64,000 nucleotides of DNA from Hypomesus transpacificus. Taxonomy: Eukaryota; Chordata; Actinopteri; Osmeriformes; Osmeridae. The stretch's first letter is position 1. Each line of letters starts with the position of its first letter. Position numbers and translations under genes: made by a program. This document shows, piece after piece, positions 18,054-34,100 of the stretch. The notes beneath the pieces were generated by a model. It was not told the DNA's origin and did not search any database. It worked only from the letters and a program-made list of their open reading frames with translations. The stretch covers positions 2,698,331 to 2,762,330 of the forward strand of contig NC_061068.1 in assembly GCF_021917145.1 (NCBI RefSeq). The letters are read 5' to 3'.

Positions 18054-20660
18054 ATGATCATGTCTCCAGTCCTACAACTGTCTCTGCTCTTCCTGGCTCT
18101 CCTCAGCATCAGAGGTAAACAACAACAGAACAACAGTGTTTCTATTAACCATGAAAACACCTCAGGAGAAGCTGAATAACTGATGTCTCATTGATCACCT
18201 TCCCCCCCAGGAGGGCAGGGCCAGCGGATCATCGGGGGTAAGGAGGTGGAGCCGTACTCCATCCCCTACCAGGCCTCCCTCCAGTACAACAAGAACCACT
18301 TCTGTGGAGGCACGCTCATCCACCCCCAGTGGGTGGTGTCTGCTGCCCACTGCTGGAGACCGTAAGTACTGCAGCAGGATCAGCGTGCAGGTTAGAGTGT
18401 GAATTGACTTGTAGGGGCCCATCACTTTTTAACTTTTAAAATCACCTCTGCCTTGATTCTGGTAATTATCATAATAATGATCAAAAGTGAGGAGTTGGCT
18501 GATGACAGTGTTTTAAATCTTTTTCATCTTACTGGCTCTGAGCTGCAACATGTCATGTTTCTCTTGATTTGAAAAAGCTCCATAATCTCTGAGACACAAC
18601 TTCTGCTTCTTTCATCTGGATCTTAAAATCAACATATTAAATTCGACCATTATGTTTTATTTTCATACACAGACTGATGGACAGATGTAGGTTGCCAGAT
18701 TGGTGGTCAACCCCCCTTTCCTCCCCCTTTTCACACACACAGAAACTACCTGATCCAGGTGGTGTTGAGTGAGCACAGTCTGACCCGTGTGGAAGGCGTT
18801 GAGCAGGAGTTCAACGTCACCATTGTCCTGGTCTACTACATGTACAATTACCGGACCTTCGACAACGACATCATGCTGCTCAAGGTGAGTTTACAGGTGT
18901 TAGATGCACAGATAAGGGTTAGGGTTAGCTAGATAAGATGTGCAAACTTGAAGTACTGCCTGTTCTGAATTCTCCAAACCTAAATTAGATCAGAAATCTA
19001 CAATTCAAAGTAAAATATTTAAAACGTCCAAGGTTATTAACTAGAATCTGACTTTTGGGTTGGATGAAGTTAATACGTCAGTGGCCTGATGGTGTTTTAC
19101 GCAGTGGTCACTCACCCCTCCCCCCCCCCCCCCCCCCCAGCTCAGCCGGCCTGCCACCCTGAACAGCTACGTGGCCCCCGCCAGCCTCCCGGACGTCAAC
19201 ACGCCGCCGCTGAGCAGCAGCACATGGTGCACAGTGAGCGGCTGGGGCGTGACGCAGCTCTACAACAACTTCCTGCCCCCCGCGCTGAGGGCCGTGGACG
19301 TGGACGTGATCCTCAGCTGCCAGTACTACTACTACTTCAGGATCACAGACAACATGCTGTGTGCCGGCTCCCGCTACGGCGGCAAGGACTCCTGTCAGGT
19401 GAGCCAGACGCTCTACATCATGTCTGTGGGAACGAAAGGTGGTTTGGTTGTTGGAGAGGGTTTAGTCGGTGCTGATCTGGCAGCTGTGATGGTCTTTGTG
19501 ATGCTGCCGAGTCAGAATTTCCTAGAGCTGCCTGAAGGCTGACTGTGAACCAGCTGAACCTGAAGGCTGACTGATAACCAGCTGAGCCTGAAGGCTGACT
19601 GGGAACCAGCTGAGCCTGAAGGCTGACTGGGAACCAGCTGAACCTGAAGGCTGACTGATAACCAGCTGAACCTGAAGGCTGACTGTGAACCAGCTGAACC
19701 TGAAGGCTGACTGTGAACCAGCTGAGCCTGAAGGCTGACTGGGAACCAGCTGAACCTGAAGGCTGACTGTGAACCAGCTGAACCTGAAGGCTGACTGATA
19801 ACCAGCTGAGCCTGAAGGCTGACTGGGAACCAGCTGAGCCTGAAGGCTGACTGGGAACCAGCTGAACCTGAAGGCTGACTGATAACCAGCTGAACCTGAA
19901 GGCTGACTGTGAACCAGCTGAGCCTGAAGGCTGACTGGGAACCAGCTGAGCCTGAAGGCTGACTGGGAACCAGCTGAACCTGAAAGCTGACTGGGAACCA
20001 GCTGAACCTGAAAGCTGACTGGGAACCAGCTGAACCTGAAAGCTGACTGTGAACATTTACATGTATTCATTTAGCAGACGCTTTCATCCAAAATGACTTC
20101 CAAGAGAGAGCTTTACAAAAAGTGCATAGGTCAAGGATCATAAAGAATGAGACAGCCCCAAACATTGCAGGTAGCCAAAACTTGAAGCATACATTGTGAA
20201 AAGCAAATAAGTGCCAATGGGTAGAACCAGAAGAGCAAGTAGTGAACCATCTGAAGTGGCCGATGTCGGTTTCAGTAGTGCAATTTTACAGTTTAAAAAA
20301 AAAACGACTGACTCCATCGTCAAAGTATAATTACAGCTGCATTTGTCCACTTCAGATAACTGTTCTTGGGCTTGCTCTCGCAGCTAGATACCAGACTGAG
20401 GCCGGTTCTGCTCGACTGTCTCTGAACAAAAAGACTAAAAGCATATCTTTAAAACAGATGATTGTTCTTGCGGTCAGCTTGTGTTTGTTGTGACTTGTGC
20501 CCCTCAGGGCGACTCAGGAGGGCCTCTCATCTGCAACGGAAACTTTGAGGGCATCGTCTCTTGGGGCATCAGCTGTGCTAACCCATACTTCCCCGGCGTG
20601 TACACCAAGGTCAGGAACTACGCCCAATGGATTAACTGGATCATCCAGAACAACAGCTAG
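18054..20660 (+). CDS. Trypsin-like serine protease
   Basis: Coding exons 18054-18114, 18211-18361, 18743-18884, 19141-19398 and 20508-20660 join to 254 residues. The N-terminus is a short signal peptide. The propeptide ends GQGQR26 before IIGG, so activation is by cleavage after an arginine. The triad is H67 (SAAHC), D113 (DNDIMLLK) and S207 (GDSGGP). D201 in KDSCQGDSGG is the S1-pocket aspartate typical of trypsin, predicting Lys/Arg specificity. The cysteine pattern and the ending with [13 protein letters not shown] match chymotrypsin-fold proteases. Length is normal for a digestive or mast-cell-type trypsin. ATTAAA at 20803-20808 is a plausible poly(A) signal. It faces away from the other protease gene across the 42-bp array, which suggests a small protease cluster. 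Orthology to a named fish trypsin is not settled. Confidence 0.88.
19531..20050. repeat. 28-bp minisatellite in protease intron 4
   Basis: About 18 copies of CCTGAAGGCTGACTGGGAAC + CAGCTGAA, with GGGAAC/GTGAAC/GATAAC variants. It begins about 130 bp after the exon 4 donor. Open minus-strand frames across it are artefacts. Confidence 0.92.
20053..20130 (+). mobile_element. Fragment of a teleost interspersed repeat
   Basis: TTTACATGTATTCATTTAGC followed by AGACGCTTTCATCCAAAATGACTT is a diverged match to the family seen better preserved at 34.33 and 51.44 kb. It directly abuts the 28-bp minisatellite. Confidence 0.6.
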
Positions 20661-20802
20661 TGGGCACTGCCACCATCCCACCATGCTAACAAGCCACCCT
20701 GCTAACATGCTACCAGGAAATGACTTCAGCAAGGAACAAGTTGCCAACACTGTAAAGACCACCATATTAGTTGGCTGCTGTGAAGTGTCCAGTAACTTTT
20801 AA

Positions 20803-20808
20803 ATTAAA
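20803..20808 (+). terminator. Candidate poly(A) signal ATTAAA of the plus-strand protease gene
   Basis: It lies 143 bp past the stop codon. This is the first canonical-like hexamer downstream; the cleavage site itself cannot be seen. Confidence 0.45.
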
Positions 20809-21105
20809 CAATTAACATGTGGTCAACATGATCAGATGTTTATTAACATGAGGTCAACATGATCAAAAGCTGTTTATTAGGAGAATGTACTGTACTGACC
20901 TTTCCTCCTCTGAAAAACATACGGGAAAAAAAAACGAGGATTTTATTAAATAAAAAAATCTGTATATCAATGGACCTTATTCAACGCACTGTTGGGGATA
21001 TTCTTTTTTTTTTATAAAATGTTCAAATATTCATGTGTTATACTACCTATACTTCTTTCTATATATATTTTGTAATCCACGACGCCATCTGTTGTGAGCT
21101 CAACT

Positions 21106-21556
21106 GGAGAGACACACGCCTCCTCAGACTGCAGGAGCTGCTGCTCCCTCTGGAGAGACACATGCCTCCTCAGACTGCAGGAGCTGCTGCTCCTTCTGGA
21201 GAGACACATGCCTCCTCAGACTGCAGGAGCTGCTGCTCCCTCTGGAGAGACACATGCCTCCTCAGACTGCAGGAGCTGCTGCTCCCTCTATAGGGACACA
21301 TGCCTCCTCAGACTGCAGGAGCTGCTGCTCCCTCTGGAGAGACACACGCCTCCTCAGACTGCAGGAGCTGCTGCTCCCTCTGGAGAGACACATGCCTCTT
21401 CAGACTGCAGGAGCTGCTGCTCCCTCTGGAGAGACACACGCCTCCTCAGACTGCAGGAGCTGCTGCTCCCTCTGGAGAGACACACGCCTCCTCAGACTGC
21501 AGGAGCTGCTGCTCCCTCTGGAGAGACACATGCCTCTTCAGACTGCAGAAGCTTTA
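21106..21556. repeat. 46-bp minisatellite, about 10 copies
   Basis: The unit is CTCCCTCTGGAGAGACACAT followed by GCCTCCTCAGACTGCAGGAG and CTGCTG. The length 46 is not divisible by 3, so the peptide frame rotates from unit to unit. This explains the three overlapping open frames and argues against coding. Confidence 0.92.
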
Positions 21557-21589
21557 TGAAAGCAATAAAGATTAATGTTCTGTAAGTCA

Positions 21590-21994
21590 CACGTGCAGCT
21601 AATCAGTCCATGTATCAGTGTGTATTTTCCCCACGCACAGCAAGCCTGGCTTGGTGAACTTTATACATGAAGGGGATGATGATTAAGCTATTTGGATGGT
21701 CACAGAGTGCTGTTCAGCATGTTCACCCCCCCCAACAGAGTATTGTTCAGCATGCAATGTTCACCCCCCCCCCCCCCCCCCCCCCCCCCCAACAACATCC
21801 CTTGCCAGGCGATAACAATGTGGGAGTTAGGGGCGGACATCAAAGCCAACACGATTGGCCGGAAAAAAACAGCAACTCCCCCAACACTGTTCCCGGTTAC
21901 AGGAACTGAACTCATTCAACCAAAACAAGCACACATACGCTCACAAACACACACAGTCTCACATTCAGGAGAACCACATAGTCTAACAGCCGCT
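21590..21994. other. cda upstream region with poly-C tract
   Basis: Holds a C-run of about 22 bases near 21767-21790 and a duplicated TGTTCACCCCCCCC motif. The likely cda promoter and 5' UTR lie here, but I see no defined element. Confidence 0.4.
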
Positions 21995-25773
<3,779 letters not shown>

Positions 25774-27215
25774 CTGTACACCTGTCCTGTTACACACCTG
25801 TCATACACCTGTAGCCTCAGTAATTCATCCTGCCATAGACCTATAGCCTCAGTAATTCATCCTGCCATAGACCTATAGCCTCAGTAATTCATCCTGTCAT
25901 GGTCAGATATGGCATCAGGCATGGCATCCCACAAATATTGGAATTTATATTTACAAAAATATAAATTTATATAAACGTATGACTATTTATCTAATGATGC
26001 AGCATTAAGTCATATATTGTCAATAACATAATGTACTTTTTAATTGGTTTTATATTTAGATTTTATTTATATTTGGAATGGATAGAATCTTTAATCACTT
26101 GAGCTAAATGTTACAGGTAGCAACTAGAATGGTGCTAAGGAAACCACTTAAAGCTAACTTGACCTAACTCAGTGTGAATTTGAGAATTATTTGTGTATAT
26201 TCAGATATGTGCTTTGATGGTTGTCGGTTAATAATGTTACGGTTTTATGTTCATGAATCATTTCCTTGAGTTGTATTTGTTGACTGTAGCTTTGGTTTGT
26301 AACGTGTTTTAGTCCTGCTCCAGTTCTCTCCCTCGGCAGTTTGTCTCCATGGTAACGAAGTAGTAAGTCAAACCTGTAGTGCGAATCCAAACGAAAGAAC
26401 AATTTAAATCAACTTAATTTTATTTGTGTTAAGAAGCACATGAAAAACAAGAAATAAATATCTTACAACACTTTATTCTATATTATCGACAACTTCATAA
26501 ATATACCTTACGCAGACGTTTTCAAAAATTGACTTGCTACCGATAATTTCCCCTTTCAACACAACATTTCAAACCTGACAGTTTTGTTTTCAAAGATGTT
26601 GAAGGTCCAGTAACCGTCCATTAACATGATAATGAGACAGATATTGTGTATCCATTTAGTAAGCAGCAAATCATTCAGTAAAGACAGTGGATAAAAGAGG
26701 CATTTTACCTATTTATTAACAGCGTCAGCTAGTATAACGAATAGTGTACCGTAAAGTTCTGCTAATCTTCCATGCATTAAGATACGTAGTGGTTAAGAGC
26801 ACTGGCTGGAAATGAAGGATGAGTGAAAAAATTCAAAGATATTGGGAGATGGAACCATCTAGTCTGATTAAGACATGATAACAGAAAACATATTCTGAAG
26901 AAATAAAAACAAAACGCTGTTGAGATCCAGCCTGATAGCTAGGTCTGAGCAGAACTTGTCCCAGTTCAATCACAGTCAAGTTGCCAGGTTTTATTATTTT
27001 AAATAATCTTGTTAAACTTTTACAATTTAGTTCACAATTCTCCCAAATCACCCCTTCACTCAGAAAATGGTAATCTGAGAATTGGGAGGATTTTTTTGCA
27101 AGCAACCTGGCAACCTACATTGATTGAAAAGTGACCTTTACACTCTGAACAGCTCCAGACAGAGTCAGTGCATAACAGTGCAGCGGGTTCACATCCCTGA
27201 AGCCCAGAGACACTA
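25774..27215. other. cda 3' flank and intergenic DNA
   Basis: A 35-40-bp phrase (TAGCCTCAGTAATTCATCCTG) repeats three times at 25813-25900. The rest is AT-rich with AATAAA near 26454 that could end cda transcripts. No gene is recognised. Confidence 0.4.
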
Positions 27216-27218
27216 ACC

Positions 27219-27605
27219 AGCATCAGTGCAGCAGTCAAGCCCAGAGACACTAACCAGCATCAGTGCAGCAGTCAAGCCCAGAGACACTAACCAGCATCAG
27301 TGCAGCAGTCAAGCCCAGAGACACTAACCAGCATCAGTGCAGCAGTAGCAGTCAAGCCCAGAGACACTAACCAGCATCAGTGCAGCAGTCAAGCCCAGAG
27401 ACACTAACCAGCATCAGTGCAGCAGTCAAGCCCAGAGACACTAACCAGCATCAGTGCATCAGTCAAGCCCAGAGACACTAACCAGCATCAGTGCAGCAGT
27501 CAAGCCCAGAGACACTATCCAGCATCAGTGCAGCAGTCAAGCCCAGAGACACTAACCAGCATCAGTGCAGCAGTAGCAGTCAAGCCCAGAGACACCAACC
27601 AGCAT
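27219..27605. repeat. 37-bp minisatellite, about 10 copies
   Basis: Unit CAAGCCCAGAGACACTAACC + AGCATCAGTGCAGCAGT. Two copies have an extra AGCAGT. It lies between the convergent cda and dnajc16 genes. Confidence 0.92.
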
Positions 27606-28164
27606 CAGTCAGTGTGCAGTGACAGGACACCACCTGCCTGCACCCTATGTTATATATTAAACGGTTGCCTATGCTGTTGTCAGAGATCTCCCTCATTGTA
27701 CCATTACTAAGATCCGTCTCCCTTTGCTAACATGAAGGCATTGTAAGGGCTAGATTCAAATCAGTTAAGTTGGAAAGTCACATTTCCTGAAATTCAGCAC
27801 ACAACGGAAGGTGTCTGGTCACCAGGTTGTAATGAAGCCTGCAGCTCCAGGAGGCCACATCTCAACAGACTGAAGCTGTTTACTAGCCTTGTCCCCTGCC
27901 CTTTATCTACAGACAGGTTTGAAGAGAGAAGCCTGATGTGTAGAGGTTGGCACGCAGGTAGGACTCTACCATGTACCCTTCAGACCTGTGAGGCCCATGC
28001 AGAACAGCAGGACAGGAAGCTGGAGAGAGCAGCTCACTACTGGTGGGTATCTGGTGGAGGTGGGGTCAGGGTTTCAGGTGGAGGTAGTGGGGGGTTGGTG
28101 TTTCAGGTGGAGGTGATGGGTGGGGTATCAGGTGGAGGTGATGTGTGGGGTTAGGGTCAGGGTC

Positions 28165-31100
28165 TCAGGTGGCAGGATGGTCCTCCAGGCTGGGCCAGGC
28201 CAGCACATGCAGCCTGGGCAGAGTTCCCTCAACCAGCCTCTCCATCCACAGACCCAGCCGGTCCAGCTTGTGCTGCACCTCCAGGCTGGTGGCCCTTCCC
28301 GCCCTTCCCCCTTCCTCCCTTGACCGGGACCGGGAGCGTGAGCGGGACTCTCTGCGGGAGGATCCCCCGGTGTAGGCCAGGCCCTCACCCGCCTCCCCGG
28401 TGAACACGGGCCGGAACAGGCAGAAGTACTTCTTGTGGCCGTTGAGGGCGAGCACGTGGCCGGTGTAGTCTCTGGGCCGTCTGGGTGTGGCGTTGCTCCC
28501 CTCCTCCTCCTCCTCCTCCTCGTCCTCCTCACCGTGGCCCCGCGCCCTGTTCGGGGAGCGGCTCAGCAGCGAGGGCAGCCAGGAGTGGTGCTTGTCGGCA
28601 TTCAGGAAGGAGAAGTGCAGCGTGGGAGTCCTGAAGGAGGAAACAGCGTCAGGGGTGGAGCGAACAACTGAGGTGCTGAGTTTCACTTGATCAACTGAGT
28701 TTATTGTCCAAAAGGCACAGAACTATGACACTTCTACTTGCAAGTAGCTCTCAACAATTACAAACAGAAAATAGTTAATATGATGACAAGCCCCACGGCT
28801 GTATGGATTACTTAAACCTAGACCCATGTCAGAACGTCAAAATGCAAAACACAACAATTTTGGGACAGGTCAAGTTCAGTTTGGGACTGTTAATTTTGCA
28901 CTTCGGGACAGTACTGGGACAGTGAGAGAAAAAGCTAGTTGCGAGCCCTGTGTGAGGGTGTGTCTGTGTCAGGCCTCACCCAGAGAAGGAGAACACCTCC
29001 TTGGCGTACTTCTTGAGCAGGGCGTTCTTGGAGGCGTTGGAGAGCACCAGCACCACATTGATGTGGCCGGGCCGCAGCTTCACCAGGTTACTGCTGTAGG
29101 TGATGTCAGTCAGCTCCGTCACCTCCACAAAGTCCTTCTTTGGGGGACGACTGGAAAAACAGGGAGAAAGAGAAAGAGAGAGAAGGAAGGAAGGGAGGAG
29201 AGTTATCAAGAGGAAACACAACAGCATGCTGAGGGGAACTGTCCAGCTTGACAGTATGGTGACAGCAGTTTACAATAGAAAGACTAAGATAAACACCCCA
29301 AAACTAAGCCCTCTTGATAATACTGACAATATTCCCTCTGTCTTGCTACCTGGAGGTGTCTGGGGGCTACCTGGAGGTGTCTGGGGCTACCTGGACGTGA
29401 GTTGTCCGGGGGCTACTTGGAGGTGAGTTGTCTGGGGGCTACCTGGAGGTGAGGTGTCTGGGGGCTACCTGGAGGTGTCTGGGGGCTACCTGGAGGTGTC
29501 TAGGGCTACCTGGAGGTGAGTTGTCTGGGGGCTACCTGGAGGTGAGTTGTCTGGGGGCTACCTGGAGGTGTCTGGGGTCTACCTGAAGGTGTCTGGGGTC
29601 TACCTGAAGGTGTCTGGGGGCTACCTGGAGGTGTCTGGGGGCTACCTGGAGGTGTCCGGGGGCTACCTGGAGGTGTCTGGAGGTGTCTGGGGGCTACCTG
29701 GAGTTGTCCGGGGGCTACCTGGAGGTGTCCGGGGGCTACCTGGAGGTGTCCGGGGGCTACCTGGAGGTGTCTGGGGGCTACCTTGAGATGGCTGGGGGCT
29801 ACCTGGAGGTGAGGTGTCTGGGGGCTACCTGGAGGTGAGGTGTCTGGGGGCTACCTGGAGGTGAGGTGTCTGGGGGCTACCTGGAGGTGAGGTGTCTGGG
29901 GGCTACCTGGAGGTGAGATGTCTGGGGGCTACCTGGAGGTGAATTGTCTGGGGGCTACCTGGAGGTGAATTGTCTGGGGGCTACCTGGAGGTGAGATGTC
30001 TGGGGGCTACCTGGAGGTGAGTTGTCTGGGGGCTACCTGGAGGTGAGGTGTCTGGGGGCTACCTGGAGGTGTCTGGGGGCTACCTGGAGGTGTCTGGGGG
30101 CTACCAGAGGTGTCTGGGGGCTACCTGGAGGTGTGGTGTCTGGGGGCTACCTGGAGGTGTCTGGGGGCTACCTGGAGGTGTCTGGGGGCTACCTGAGGTG
30201 TCTGGGGGCTACCTTGAGGTGAGGTGTCTGGGGGCTACCTGGAGGTGTCTGGGGGTTAGCTGGAGGTGTGGTGTCTGGGGGCTACCTGGAGGTGTCTGGG
30301 GGCTACCTGGAGGTGAGGTGTCTGGGGGCTACCTGGAGGTGAGTTGTCTGGGGCTACCTGGAGGAGTGGTGTCTGGGGGCTACCTGGAGGTGAGGTGTCT
30401 GGGGGCTACCTGGAGGTGAGGTGTCTGGGGGCTACCTGGAGGTAAGGTGTCTGGGGGCTACCTGGAGGTGTGGTGTCTGGGGGCTACCTGGAGGTGTCTG
30501 GGGGCTACCTGGAGGTGAGGTGTCTGGGGGCTACCTGGAGGTGTCTGGGGGCTACCTGTGGTGTCTGGGGGCTACCTGTGGTGTCTGGGGGCTACCTGGG
30601 GTGTGGTGTCTGGGGGCTACCTGGAGGTGTCTGAGGGCTACCTGGGGTGTGGTGTCTGGGGGCTGCCTGGAGGTGTGGTGTCTGAGGGCTACCTGGAGGT
30701 GTGGTGTCTGGGGGGAGCTTCCGAGGAACCCTCAGTCTTGGGGGGCTCCTTGGCCATGGGTTTCTGGGGCTTGTCCTCACCAGAGTCACTGCACATCCAG
30801 GGGAGAGAGATTACATCCATCTTAACTCTTATTTACTGTCACCCTTCTACCGTCGACAGTCACAACAGGAGCTGACAAGGTCTCACCTGAACGCTTGGAT
30901 GATGACAGTTCCAAACAGGATGAACAGAGCAGAGAAGATCAGGGACAGGATAGGCATCATCTCTCTCCTGACAAAATGTAGATGTTGAAAAAAATTCTAA
31001 AGATCAATAAATATATATTAAATAACAGTTTATTCTTTTTTTTTTTATAGATTTCCAACCTCAAAATCTATTTGGTTGATTTACATCCTTGGTATATTGA

Positions 31101-34100
31101 CAACATGACACATTTCCCCCAGTTTGATTAGAGATATTACTACGCATCCACATGGATTCTCAGTAAACATGATAGTATTACCAATTGGAGTACAGCAAGT
31201 CATCATAGATCTGAAGGAAGTAATCTGAAGCTGTGTACATCCACTGGATGAGGAACACCTGGAAGAGGCAGGGAGAAGGGAGGGATGGAGTTTTTGGAGG
31301 ATTTCACACATTAACCCTTCATTGGTTTTACTGCAAAAGACTGGGGACCCTTCCCAGATGGGTCTGTGTCAGTCAGTAAGTGAGTGAGTGACTGAGTGTG
31401 TGTGAGTGAGTGTGTGGTGTGTGTGTGAGTGAGTGTGCGCGTACTCACCGGGGCTAGCTCGTTGTTGAGCTGGGGTAGCGTGGTGTCATAGCTCAGGTAG
31501 GCGGGGTCTCTCTGCAGGAGCTCCAGCTGATCCTGGAGGCGGAGCTTGTCCTCCTCGCTGCCGTTCCAACCGCCAATCACAGAGCGATACATCACCCTGC
31601 CTGTCTGGCTCCGCCTCTCAAGCATTACCACCTGTTGGACATGGACCAATCGCATTTGGTGTAAAAACTCAACCAATAGTGTGTGTGTGTGTGTGTGTAG
31701 TGAATGTGTGTGTGCGTAGGGAGTGTGTGTGTATGGGGTGGTGAGCTAGCTGACCTGAGGTGTCAGAGAGGCCTGGTTGTTGAGCAGCACCTGGCAGAGC
31801 GCCTGCTGCTGGCGCTGGTGCACATAGGCAAAGCGGAGCACTTCTTTAGAGTTGGCCGCCGCAAACGCCAGGAAGGCCTCATTCCCTGGGACGAACGTCG
31901 GCTCCTCCCCGGTGATCAGCAGGACACAGAACCTGGGGAGGGGGGGAAGGACATCAGCGTCGCACAGGAACAGGAAATGTGGACGAGTGAGATGGTAGAT
32001 TAAGGAGGTAGCCGTTTGAATCCTTTCCTCACAAACTCACCAAATAAAAGAAACAAATATTTATCTTATGTTTAAAAGGCAAAATCATATTTAATTAGGG
32101 ACCAGTGAACCCTGACTCTTACTTCCTGCGCCTGTGGAACTGCTTGATGGGACAGAGTTCATCAAACAGCTTCTGGTTGAGCAGCCGGGGCACCTGCAGA
32201 AACTTGTTGTTGGAGACAAACTCATCCATAATCTGCCTCTTCATCCCTCTGGCCTGGGGGAGAGGAGAGGGCCGGATGAAAAAAAGGATGGAGAGATGGT
32301 GTGTGTGTGTGTGTGTGTGAGACTGTGTGAGTGAGACTGTGTGAGTGTGCTGACCTGGATGATGTCAGAAGGTTTCTCTGTATTTTCCTTGAACAGCAGC
32401 ATGGTGGGGGCGTAGGTGTTGATGTTGAACTGGCGCAGCAGGCGGGACGTCTGGGTCAAACCCTGGTCTACGTAGCCAAAACGCACGTAGTCCCTGAAGG
32501 CAAACGCTGTGAGCTGGGGAGGGGAGGGTTAGAGGAGACGGTTAGAGGAGAAGAGAAGGGAGGAGGAGAGGAGATATTACTCTGGCTCACGCCACAGCTT
32601 TTGCTTCCATGTATATCATGTCTTCCTCCATGCACAAATCCCTCAGCATGCCATGACAGTAAACAAAGTGACTCATAGGTGAGTCAGTGGGGGGCGTGTC
32701 CTGGGATGTTGTGGTTCTCACCTTGTACATAAGGGACACAGCAGGAACCTGGTCAAACAGTAGCACGCTGGGCTTGTTCTCCACGCGCCAGCCACCCAGG
32801 AACGCCTCAGAGTTCTCATCTGTGATCTGGGAATGGGGATAGAGAATACAAAAACTACGATTAAATAATCCTTTTAATAAAACGTTTTTTTGACTGAGGC
32901 ACCAAGATAAGACGTCACTGACATCAATCAGACACAGGTCACTTACTGTAAACAGATACTGTCAAATACTCAACTATACGTTTTATCCCACGCACAGCTA
33001 CGAAACCAAACGCTTATTCCCATAACTGCAAATGAACTAAATCAAATCCAAAGTCTGGTGTATGTGATCAGTCAGTAGTTAAGGTCCCTACAGCCAGAGA
33101 GGTCTGGTGTATGTGATCAGTCAGTAGTTAAGGTCCCTACAGCCAGAGAGCTCTGGTGTTTGCCCCAGTACCTTCTCCACCTGCCTCGGGGGCAGCAGGT
33201 CGTGGATGAACTGGCGGAGGTTCTCGCGGACCACGGCCTGGTGGAAGAAGGTGACGCGGCCGTTGAGCAGGCCCAGGACGGAGGGCGCCCGGTGGGCCCC
33301 CAGCTGGCTGGCCAGGCGCCGCTCGTACCCCAGGTCCACGATGCCGATGCCGATGCCTGGGAGACGGGTCAACACATGGGGACATGACAGTATCAGAGTC
33401 TATAAGTTGTACTAAACGCCAACAATCAATCAATAACTCATGCACTGGAAGTTAGCTAATGTATGCAGGTAAATCCCGCTAATAAAAAGAATTAATACAG
33501 AATCACGCGGAGGCTGATAATTTGTCTGATCCAACTGGTAATGAGAAAGCATTTGACATCACTTCCTGGGAGGAGCTTCTCCTCTGACCTACCCAGTGCC
33601 TCCAGCTCATTAACCGTCTCCTTCCACACCGGCTCGATGTGAACACAGGCGAAACACCACTCGGAGGTGACCTTGATGAGGTAAGGCCTCTTGTAGCTGT
33701 CGGCCAGCACCTCGCTGTTGTACTGGGCGTGGCTCAGCAGGTATTTGCTGTCGGAGAAGTCGCGTCCCGACCGGGGGAAGTGGAAGAAGGACTCGTCGAA
33801 GTAGAAACTGTCGTGGAAATGTCTGAAGCCCTGAGGCTGCTGGCCCATCGGCTGGCTGGCGTCCATCTTGCCGTAGCGGTCGTAGTTGGACCTGCGCTCC
33901 TCATTGGACAGGATCTGAGGACTCAAGGGAATTAGAGGGAGCAGACTGATCCTGATTGGCCAGGATCTGAGGACTCAGGGGAGTTAGAGGGAGCAGACTG
34001 ATCCTGATTGGCCAGGATCTGAGGACTCAGGGGAGTTAGAGGGAGCAGACTGATCCTGATTGGCCAGGATCTGAGGACTCAAGGGAGTTAGAGGGAGCAG

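Noticed and set aside
20053-20110. tRNA gene or tRNA-derived SINE head
   Set aside because: No A-box/B-box pair or cloverleaf could be recognised. It matches the other interspersed repeat copies only by sequence.
21033-21585. Leu/Gln-rich frames over the 46-bp array
   Set aside because: Unit length is not divisible by three, so frames rotate between units. No gene structure.
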